Positions 23,101 through 35,100 of a stretch of DNA of 64,000 nt are shown piece after piece. The first letter of the stretch is position 1, and every line of letters begins with the position of its first letter. Below the pieces are notes generated by a model. That model made no database searches. It worked only from the letters and a program-made list of their open reading frames with translations, and had not been told where the DNA came from. This DNA is from Heterobilharzia americana (lineage: Eukaryota; Platyhelminthes; Trematoda; Strigeidida; Schistosomatidae): contig OX104128.1 in NCBI GenBank assembly GCA_944470555.2, forward strand, positions 62,813,257-62,877,256. The letters run 5' to 3'. Both the position numbers and the translations under genes were made by a program.

Positions 23101-26100
23101 AAACTAGGATGATAGACTTTAGTCAGTGTCAAGCATTAAGGATCTGATAACCAATTCGTAAACATAATTCATTCCTACAAGTAAGTCATAGACTAACTGG
23201 CTAAATGGGAAAAGTTGTTGACATTGATAATGAATGAAACAAGTAAAACTCGCTTTGGGAGCATCAGTTTTCTTACAGTTGTAGATATGTCCTAGTGACA
23301 AGTTCCAACAAATAAGAAAGTAAGGTGAAGTTAGATACTTTGTAGACTGACTCTACACACATTGAATATAAAACGCACGATCCACTACACTCTCATATTA
23401 CTTAGCTTACTGGCTTAATCAATACATGGTTTACTCTCAAATAACTAATTAACCTATGATTATTATTTTTTTTATTAAATTTCACTTTATAAACAAAACT
23501 TAACTGTTACAATTTACCTACACGAGAATATGTGTTAATTTACTCAATATGAATCATAATGTGCTGATTGAAATAATAACAATGATAACTAGAAGAGAAC
23601 AAAATCTATGACCCTATTTTAAAATGAAATAATAATGTACATTGAGCATACTTTAATTATAATGCTCTTATTCAAGAAAATTATTATTATTATTAGTAGT
23701 AGTATTAATAGTAGTAGTTATAAAATGTCTAATCTTCTTTTGAGTATAGAGTGCAGAATAAAACATGTTTTTTTTTGAGTGACTTTAAAAACCACCTTAA
23801 CAACAACTGAAATAACCAATCAAATTTTCTTTATTTGATGGAAATTTGCCTATCTAGCTGAAATAATAAAAAAAAAGCGAATTAGTAACTAAAATCGTTG
23901 TTAAAGTGGTCTTTAAAGTCATGTGTATTCCACCACTCTTAGTTCATCTAGTTCATGAGGCTAGAAAATGAGAATATATGCATCTCTAACAGTCTTCGAT
24001 CGCATACATTTCTCAATACTTTATACATTCTTTTGTAGTACTCAATCTTGAAGCAACTAGTCATAGATACGAGTCACCGTCTATCTAACCTGTTTACAAC
24101 AACTAAGTAGTATTAGGTAGGTAGAAGGACTTACTCTGACGCTTAGTGTGACTATAACAATCTAGTATACAAGCATCTAACTGATTTACTAATTCTTATT
24201 AATGATTATTACTATTGTAGTGCAGAAAAACCAGAGTGACTATAAACACCACCCAAAACCCTAACGATTCCAATAACTGAATGTAGTAGACAGACATATA
24301 CAACTAATGAAAACATACACAGCTATTTAAACATAAACCAAAAAGTGGAAACACTTACCCAACATAATTGAGTTAATCTTTCCTTTAATTTGAATAGTAC
24401 ATTCAGTACACTTATAAATGTATACGGTTTGTTTTGTTTCAGTTGCAACAATTTGTAGGTTTTTTGCATTTTTAAAATTTTCCTAAAGAATAAAAAAAAA
24501 GAAAAATTGTTTACAATTATTAGTATAAGTTGTCTTCGTAGTATAGGACGTATTCCGTGGTGTCACCATGTGAGTAATGCAGAAGTCAGGTGTAGAGTTT
24601 TGGGGAGAAGAGGTCAGTCTGTCGACGAGGTTGTGAACCTTCATCGACTGAGATAGTTGGGACACGTACTACGTATGCCTAGTCACCGATTGCCTTGCCA
24701 CACAATGTTGGCTGAAGTAGGTCCAGACTAGAGAAAGGCCCGAGGTGGCCAGACTAAAACATGGCATAAATGTATGAAGTCTCTGACTGTTGGTTTAAGC
24801 CATGTAGGACGATGCAGACTAGGTGGTTGGGGTCCACGGGACAGGAGGAACCAGTGGTTGTAGACCCTAGGTGATATGGCTCAGAACCGATGTCAGTGGC
24901 GCAGATGTATACACACATTATCCTCATCTTAACAACGCCATACCGAATCTCACCATTTTGTCACTCCTCTTTCCTTTCTTCTCGTACTTTATATTTCTTT
25001 TGACTGCATTCACTTATCTTCATCCTTCACCCCACTACCTTTTTACTTGATGTGCTGATATGAGATGTGACAACTCAGACCGTTACGCAGTAATGCCTGG
25101 TCCTATGTTGATAATGATGATTAGTATAAGCTATTTTCTGTTGAATAGTGTAATAGGCACAATAAAAAATAGTGCCTTTAGAAAATGTAAACATCGGTTT
25201 ATTTCAACACCCATTTACAAAAACATAGAAAGATAATATTGATAAAAGTAAACACACATTTAAACACTCAGTAATGATATAACAAAAAAAATGAAGTCAA
25301 TTAGTCAAAATTAACTAACTAATTACATTTCATACTTGTTGGCACTAGTTAGCAAGGCGTATATCTACAACCCTGACGGGACTGATGTCTCACCTGAGAT
25401 TTGAACCTGCGTTACAAATCTAAGGAAAAGAAGCACTGAATATATCTGTAATATTATAATGAATGGATTCATGGTATTTAGTAGGATTGAATTAGTTCGC
25501 CAACATTCCACTCTTGGCAACATACACCTACACGTTTCAGACTACTAGTTGGTAAATTTACAGACTTGTGTTGATCTAATCTAATCTCGTCCAAAACATC
25601 AACCATGTAGAATTATGAAAAACGACATTTAGTTAATTCAGTCATTGTGGAAAGGTTTGTATACCCGGATACGTGGTTGCATGAGTGTTTCTAGATATGT
25701 GGTTGATAAGATTTCCAAAAGCAATATACGCCAGTCTAGGTCATTGTCGCAGTAGCCTGTCTATAAAACATTGGGTATGTAACGCATCAATGAGGGTAGT
25801 TCTCCTCTACACCCCGAAAACTGAAACTCTCCGAGTTGAGAATGTCCAACGACTCCGTGTGTTTAATTTATTTAGTTTCCATAAGACTACTCACATATGA
25901 TAGTAACACCATGTTAGTAATTGAGGTGCATGTTTAACTGTGATGGAGGTCATCATCCACTGAGAGAAGTGGACTTCAAAACACATGGGGTTTGGCGTCT
26001 TGTTACGAATTTCATCCCAACAGCTTCCACACTGCTCACTTTTCTCTTGTCTGAGTCTGAGTGAACACCCAACCTCGTATCTTGAGATTATAGTAGGTAT

Positions 26101-29100
26101 GGCTTATAATACTGCGGTGTTTTTGTTTCTTCTATTATCGAAAAGTAAGAAAAAAAATTAATAAGTGCTTCTTTGAATGTATCCCGGAGACTGTGTCTTT
26201 GATAAACCAGTTCTGTTTCTATTTTCGTCTCTTTTTTCGTGCTGCATAACACTTTTTGCTTTTTCAATGCTGCAATATCATTTTATATGGCGTATCTCTG
26301 TTGGTGTACATGTTGTAGCAAGATTGTATTTTCAATGAAACGAAAAAAGTTTCACGTACTGCAGATTCAAAAATTAGTTGTTGGTACCTACACAATAATC
26401 ACAACACATTATAAATTAGCACTCACAAAAGCTTACAGTTGTACATAAAGACCGATTGCATAAGATACTACTAACTAAGCAAATATTAAAGTATCTCTTA
26501 CCGACAACTTAATCTCTAGTTTTAGCTGATTTATAGAAGGAGTTTCCTTCTATGACTTATCACCAGTGGGTGACCCAATGGAACTGTATAATCTTTATTG
26601 CTTACCACTGATCGAAATCAATTGATCATTTTTAATCGTCTGATTATGTGTTACAGTGAAGCACTGTATTTTGATGTTAGGTGTTGCGAACCAATTAACA
26701 GGATTATGTGCCTTGTGCATTTGTTAACACTCGTCAGCAAGGCATAAATGCAACCATGAGGAAACTGGCCTACCATCAGTGATCGCGACCTGCACTACTC
26801 AGTGCTGAAGCCAGGAACCTGACCATCAAGCATTTTAGGCTACAACGAACCCCATGTAGGATTGGATTATGTACAAAATTCGTCTTGCCACTTTGCTTAG
26901 TGGTCACACGGCAAAAGTTGATCGATAGACTGGGATAGGTGCTACAGACTAGGGTCAGGGTATTGGTTACCCACTGGTGACCAGTTTGTGTACATAATCC
27001 AGTCCTGAACAGTTTGGTGTTTAAGTCTCTGGCTTAAGTACTAAATGATGCAGATCCGAATCACTGAGAGAACATTAGTTTCTTGGTGACTGTAGATTCG
27101 GCATACTGGTGAGTGTCAAAAAGCATGAAACTTAGTTCAAGTATGGCTTTCTTTCACGTGACTCTCAAAATACCTGACACTTAACTCAGTTTTGATATGT
27201 GATGTAGCAGAGCCTCCAGAATTCAAAAGGACCTGAAAATCACGTCGGTTACTTCAGGTGAGTTATAAGTCTGTAAGATTGAAGGAGAGAAAATGAGAAT
27301 GAAATCTATATGGCATTACCACGGCAATCCAGAAGTCGCCAACTCGGATTTTGCAGCAAATCGGAATTCGCTTCAATAAATGCCTATAATCGACGCCGTT
27401 TTTACCGCTCGTTTTGGTCAGAGTCCCTGAGATGTGTAGTAAAATTGTATCTCAATTGCTTTTACGAGATCATAATCACAGCCATGTAGAATGATCATTA
27501 TAGCAGCAAAGATGGGTAGGCTTGTAATTACATGATTTAACATAAGGTTACCCATTGCCATTAAAAAATTAATTTTAGTCACAAAAAGAAAGCCGCATTA
27601 GCCTACTTCACAACAGGGATTGCTTTTACTACAAAATGAAGAAGCTCGGTGATTTAAGCAATTGAGTTTAGAAAAAAATGTCTTATGTTAAAGACATTTC
27701 TACCTACTTTGACCGGGGCAACCGAGTAGCGTCGTAAGGAATCACACAATATGTGTGGTTCAAAGCCAAGATAATAAAGCGTGTTGCGAGTTAAGCTACA
27801 CTGTTGTTCTCATTGGCAGATAACTATCTAGTCTTTCCTTCCTGAAATAAAATCCGCCTTCGAAATAAGCACAGAAATGTTTCCAATGACCATCCAACTG
27901 CGGTAAACTTTTGCCAAACCTATCCAGCAATAACTGATAACAATATGATCTCTCTGTATCCCTCGTCAAGTTGAAGCGGGTGGATGTCACGTCAGACAGT
28001 GTCGTTCTCTGTCTGAAGTTCGTGCTGGCCAGAAATAAGTGTTTGTGAGCACAGTTGTCGCGAGCGATCGGCGTCTTTTTTTTCTTGCAACTGAGATTCT
28101 AAAAACAGCACATGAATGCCTTTCTGACTGACTAAACTTACCCACTTGTGCATTGAAATCACCTGCTACAATAATCATGTCTATATCTTTGGCTTGCAGG
28201 AGACTAGATACTCTTCAGTAGAATTCATATTTCAATTTATCCGTACTGCAATCAGTGGTACCGACTTAAGCAGAGTTTACAAAGAGACAGCAGTGAATTT
28301 CACTAGTCCTTTTAGTCGTCACTGCAGCGTTCAGTCAAACAGCACATAGGCGACTGTCAATTGGGATTCAGTCGGGCAGTGATACTTTCTGCCTTGACAA
28401 AATGATATACCTGCAGCTGCTGGACTGCGAGAACTGGCTATCGAATCTCCAGAAACTTGAAGTGCGAGTTCCGCAGATTCAATATATTGGCCAAATGTGG
28501 TTAAACGATTAGTAGATTTGGGTCCTGTAAGCATGTCTTACGAACACAGCACACATCCATGGCCTGAGATGCTCACTTTTTGATTAGCGAAGCTTGTTGG
28601 CCGATTTAACAGAGAGTGAGCACATTGAAAGCCTTAATGTGCAGTGGAATTGTGATTTCAGGAGACCAAGGATGCTAGTACGTGAAGTCAGATCGTTGTC
28701 CGGAACTGCACAGCTGGAATATTGACCGAGACACATAAGAGAAGACTAGAGGTCAAAGATGTAAAGCGCTGATAATGATCCGAAGGAACTTGAGTGTTCA
28801 CAGAGTTTCGAAGGAGCTTGACAAATCCTGGTTGACAACGTTGTGGAAGGTTACTTACTCTTCAGGTACCTGATAACAAAACTGAGTTAGTGGTGCGTAG
28901 GGACAGATTCCACAGGCCAGTCACACACGACCTCTTTGGAAGTTTAATCGATTAGAATCCTGTCACCAGGAGACCTCATATAGTGGAGGGATATTCTATC
29001 TTGAAGCCGAAATTTTCTAACCCCCCTCCTACTCTAACCAACATCTCGTTTGGTCATCCAAGCGAAATACCTTACTGCTTTCAGAACTGGTTTAGTCAGC

Positions 29101-32100
29101 AGAAGTAGTACGCCCTCGAACCCGCTCATACCGTAGTTATTTACACTATGACGATAAATGCCTTTTATCTTACTGCTATTCAACAGAATTTTCTAGAATG
29201 TAGGACACCAAGGAGACAAGTGTTCTCATCTGCATAGCTCGTCGGGTCATTTTGATATGCAAGCCCGATCACCACGTCAAGTTAGCAGCTTTTTGTCGGA
29301 TTAAAAATATCACAATGCCATAGATTACTCAATCTGTAGGCAACTACTCTCTAATTTCCAAATGACTTTTCAAGCATGCTACAGTCCCGAAGAAGGAGTA
29401 TACTGGTTATTGAAACTCAACTGGGTTATCATATAACAGACAGTCCTAACAACCAACGGTTAGAGTCATTTTTTGTTGGTACTACTTCGATCTATGGTAC
29501 TTTGAAATAATGACCTGTTGTTCTCAGGCTGTATATTGTCCTGTATATTGAAATAAGTGATGCAAATGAGTAACACACTTTTCAGCTGCAGTGTCTTCAC
29601 GTTTTACTGAAATGTAAACCGTGATAAATCAATCACGGTGAATTTTGAAACCAGGGGTAACAAGTTGGTGAAATATGCATCCAATAAACACAATAAAAAC
29701 AACACTAATATTATCATAAGTAATCCTAGTAGAAATAAGAACAGAACAGCGACGCATACACCTCAGTAAGTAGGTAAAAAGTTTAAAAAGCAAATCTTGC
29801 GTGATATCATAATCGTCGATAAAGTTTTCACTTGCCAAAGTAGAAATAAAGATTCTACAAAAAAGTTTTTCTAAGCATAAAGGTTATGGTTATTGGCTGA
29901 GACTTCAAACGTTCCAGCTGTTTTCAAGTCGCATTCAAAAGGAGGAATGCGATAGATTACTTTCGTAATTTTTTGAGCTCCGTATTAATTGTACACAACC
30001 TTCATCTAATAAGATAAGTACTCAATAACACGTTAGTTAAGCTGTCTAACATAACTTTCTCGACAAGAGCAATCAAATTGGTTGAAAAAAGTGACATGAG
30101 TGGGTCGGTCAATGTAGACATGAGACGCGGACTTATCCTGTAGTGGTTCCAGTAGCCGCACTTCATAGCAGTAACATCAAGATATAAAGAAACAAGATGA
30201 AAGACACCAAAATGCAAATGGAAATTTTAAAAGTCGAAGAAAGCCATAAAACAAAGCGAAGAGGGACTGATTAGGAAAATACAGCATAAAGGCTAAGATA
30301 TGGATGCATCTGTACCACTTTTATTGATTCTGAGAACCATCATCTACAACCTCCAACTATTGGCTTCAATAGTTGAGTGGACCCCCTAAAATGCTCAGGA
30401 CTACAGTCACAAGCCACATATATTAGTATCAATTTTCGGTCTGGCCACTCTTACTTTTGATGTAATTGGCTAGATGCAATCAGCAGAAAACCATGAGCCT
30501 TAGTTTTAGGTTTCCTGGCACTTCTTAGCAAGGGATATCTGCCGGCCTAATAGAATTATTGTCACCTGGGGGATCCAAACATGCGCTATCCAGTGTAGTT
30601 AGAGCCGTTGTCACACAGCTATTCAAGCTGTGACTACTCTCCTTCAGATCCCCCTCCAGTAATTCATCAATGTATATCACCCAGTTCTAGAAGAATTCAA
30701 CGGCAGCCTGAGCACCTAACTGTGATGCGGGTTTAGCTCTCTTAGGCAACAAAAATTCACTTGGGCCTGCAGTTTTCCCTATTGACGAGTCCCAAGAAGC
30801 ACAAAACCTAATTCTAAGGCTTCCCGCTGACTGACTCCAACCAACTGGCATCTATCCAAGTGCCCTGTGATAGTGATGCCTTGGGATCACAACATTTGGG
30901 TATTAGCTGAAGCAATAGCTATAAAGCATGTCTCAGCCAATCCACTTAGTGATAATTTACTACCACACACAATGACTTTTTTGTCTACTAAAACTATTTT
31001 ACAGAAAAATCTATAATTTGTACAAAGGAAGGATAAAATTGCGAGTGTTTTCAACAAGCACAGGATAACTGGAATAAATACATCTGTCGAAATGGAAAGC
31101 TGAAAAAAATGTACCACATTAAGGGAATGTTATGAGAAAGCGATTTATACATATAAACCATAACAAACCCCATCAAAACTACAAAAAGGCAATTTACAAA
31201 ACTATAGACGGGATGTTTTTTTCGCCTACGCATCATTTACCTTCATCACTAACGTCTGGGTTTTCAGTATAAAGGGGAATAAACTGAAAAGACGGAGGAG
31301 GATAAACCTTTGGGTGTGTGAATTATGGTGTTCATCGCTAAAGCTAAATTTAGTCGTTACTGTATGTACTTATGGTTTTTTACCATTCCAATAATAATTT
31401 GCTGTCTCATTGTTAAGGGGTAGGGATGACAAAATGATAAGTTTCAAATTTCCGAAGTGTGCAGATGGGTAGGTTGGAGTATAAAACTGACTGTGCATAC
31501 TGCAAGCAGGCTGACACACAATACCCACGCACGAAAAACAAAACACAATATAGTGAAGTTAAAGTCTGATCAGAAAAATCGATAGTGTTACTTATCCGGT
31601 AGAAAAACCACCTCGAAAACACTTGACAGCTATTTATAGTCTATATGATTTAGTTCAGTTCCTTAACAGGCACAATCATTATTATTTGGATGCGTAGTGA
31701 ATATTGATAAGCGAAATAGTGCTCTGCTGCATATACTTTATCCTCTTGTCAAATCCAAGTCAAATTTGTCAAACCTTATAAGGCTCCCAATCCTGAGGAT
31801 CTCCATCACCTGCCCATGCATATCCGTCCGGTATCTTTTTGAAATTTCAAGGGCAATAATACACGAACACAACTTTATCTTTCGTATTGTTTGGTAGTTT
31901 TACAATTAGTTTTTATTTTAGTATCGAATGTCTAACAGATCTGAACAGACTCTTGTAATTTTGGTCATTTTACGTGTTAGTTAGTAGAGAAAGTTGTCCC
32001 TTCGATTCTGATTTCCTCAGATTGATTCGTCTAATACAAATATTGGTCATTTATTACTGGTTAGTTCTACTGTAGCGGTGCCAGCGAGATATCCGACTTT

Positions 32101-35100
32101 TCATCACAGGATCCATATGCAGTCCGTTTAGTCCTTGTTATACGTTACTAGACATGAAACGATTGCAGGTCTCTGATCATAAATGTCTTCATAGCATTGC
32201 TTGCATTTCGTGGAATCACATCACTGTGGGAACAATGTTGAGGTTAGGCGAAGCGCATTAGGCAAGATAGGCAAGTCGATTGATGAGGTTGTGAACCTTC
32301 ATCAACCGAACTGAGATGGTTGGCTTAGACATGTACTGCGCATACCTAGTCACCGTCTACCTTGATGGTAGAGAAAATGTCATCAGTACATATCCGATTA
32401 ATGTACTCATTCTAGTAAAAAAAAAAGGTTAGAAGAAAATGAATAAACAGACACGATAACAGTCAGCATATCTACTTCTGTGTTAATTTCCCCCAACCTT
32501 AACAATAAAATTTGACATCATAAGCACATCTTTTCAATTCATAAATGATGCCATATTGTAAAATAACCAAACGGTCTTGTTCAATTTCAGAAATTTTGAT
32601 TAATTCTTTGGAATACCTCTCTTCTTTAAAGAACAATGAGATATGTCACATTAGCGCTTTCAGCAGTATTGTTCTATATGGTGGATGACTGAACGTAGTA
32701 AGCGCATTAACAGTTCCGAACAAAAATCCACTCAGCGAACCTAGTGCACACCCATGCGGTAGGCCATAAGCCGCACCTATTGTGTGAGGGTTAATGATAC
32801 CTCCTGACTACCAAAACTTCGGTAAGTGGAGCTGTGTTTCAACCCTTGACCCATTGGTCGAAAGTTAGCTCCCTAAACCAATGAGCCATAACTCCACTAT
32901 TAAGAACTCAACTTGGGATCGTGTCAGAAGTTGATATGCTATCAGCGGAATTCATTTTCACCGAAGTTTATTAAACATCAGTCCTTTCAAGGTGTAAATG
33001 TTTTTGGAGAACACTCCAAAAAAAACATGAAGTCAAGCAAATCTAGTTCAATTACACATGGTGATCCATTTCCTACACGACCTTGACCTATGACCGTTTT
33101 TGAATGAGAAAGTTTTCACTGACTGATAAATATTGACCAAAGTATGATACATCTGTCACTTTGGCGTTTATTTCCGAACATGTCTGCTAGTGAATTATTG
33201 ATTTCCATAGTATGGTCTATGCCTCAGTGGAACATATACACATAAAGATAAGTACGCACACACGAGCAGATACATACACACCTAAAGTGTACCATTACAC
33301 CCGAAACTACGCAGGATACTCCAGAGTTTAGTTGTCTAGATTATTTACACTTCAGTGGAGAAAGTATAAGCATATACCCTGAAATACCCCTGTTCATATA
33401 CAAAATCACTAATGATATAAATAATGATAGTCTATTTTATTCTATACATAATTCAGTATGTAAACATTCGAGGACTGAACTATAATACATACATCTAGTT
33501 TGGGTTATCGATACTATGCAAGCAGCTAAAATGACTGAATGATAAGATCAACGTAGGACCTCGCATATAAGTGCATTGGTTCGAATTGCCACACTTCACA
33601 GTAGTATACAAAGAACAAGTGGACACAATAAGAGTGATATCAAAGTAGAAAAAGTTGTGAGACAATAAACAACCTGAAAATAACGGTTCATGTAAATATT
33701 CAAGGTTAAGATGTCACCGAGTACATCGTAACCGAGTTTCAGCCATGTCACCAATAGTTCTCAACTACTGATTCTTATCATCTTGACAATCACAGCCAGG
33801 CGGTGTACGTCTCCCCAAACGACTCAGACCAACAGTAAGAGACTTTATCGACTGGAACCACGCCTTGGTTTGGCCACCCTGAATATACTTCCAACCTAAT
33901 CCAGCTTCCCCTAGTATGGGACATAGAGGTAGACGGTGACTTGGCATGTGCAGTACATGTCCAAGCTAGCCATCTCAGTTCAGTCAACTAAGGTCCACCA
34001 CCTCATCAATAGACTTGCCTATCTTGCCTAATGCGCTTCGCCTAACCTCAACATTGTTCCTAGTGATGTGATTCCCCAAAACGCAAGCAATGCTATGAAG
34101 ACGTCTATGATCAGAGACCTGCAGTCGTTTCATGTCTTTTACTTTCAACGACCATGTCTTACAGCTATATAACAGGAGAGAACGAACTTCAGCGTACCAT
34201 ATTCATCGTTTGATAGATGTCGGATATCTCGCCGGCGCCATAGATGACGCCAAAAATGAAGCTGATGCTTAAGAGTAAGGTCAACCTATAAAATGGCTTG
34301 ATATCATAATTTTCCACAATATATGCAAAATGAGACTGAACACTACATTTACAAAAAGAATCGGACTGTAGTATACTGACCTCGGTAGTTGACTTTCAGT
34401 CCGTGGGCTGTAAGCTCAAATCCCGTTGTGTTCAACGAGAGTTGACCACCCAGATGATATCATAAGCTCTGACTAAATACTTGTGACTTACAGTATAGTA
34501 GTAACTACGATTTCCAATCTATAAACATTTCTCTAAGAAGAAATAAGAATGAGTTTAATCTTACAAATTTCCGCTGTAACACTCCATTTTCACCAAGAGG
34601 TTTTTTTTAACTCAGTTCTTCAAGATGTGTTGCACTTGAATTTAAATGATTTCAACTGCATGATGTCCCACTTGTTTCTTTAAAATCCTTGCTATTAGTA
34701 TCAAAATCGGAATACACTCAGCAACCTTAGGCACTTTCGTGAAGTAGACAATAAGTCACACCCTAGTGTGTGGGGGTTAATTATGCTCTCTGGCTGCCCA
34801 AACCTCGGATAATCATTATTTTGTAGCCTACTCGATGGCTGGTAGCAGAATCCAGGACCCGTGTTTCATCCTATTTTGGACTCATCAGCTGGGTGCATAT
34901 CAACCCCAATCAGTGACGTTGTTCCCCCCCCCTGAGACCCGAACCCGAGTGTGGTTCCCACTAGGACTCGAGCCCAGTACCCATCGCTTTAAACCCCAAG
35001 GCGTTACCAACTAGACCACTGGTGCACAGGATCGACCACTTTTTCAATGGGTATCAGTTGCTGTTAGCTGATACTTTGAAGCGATGGGTACTGGGTTCGA

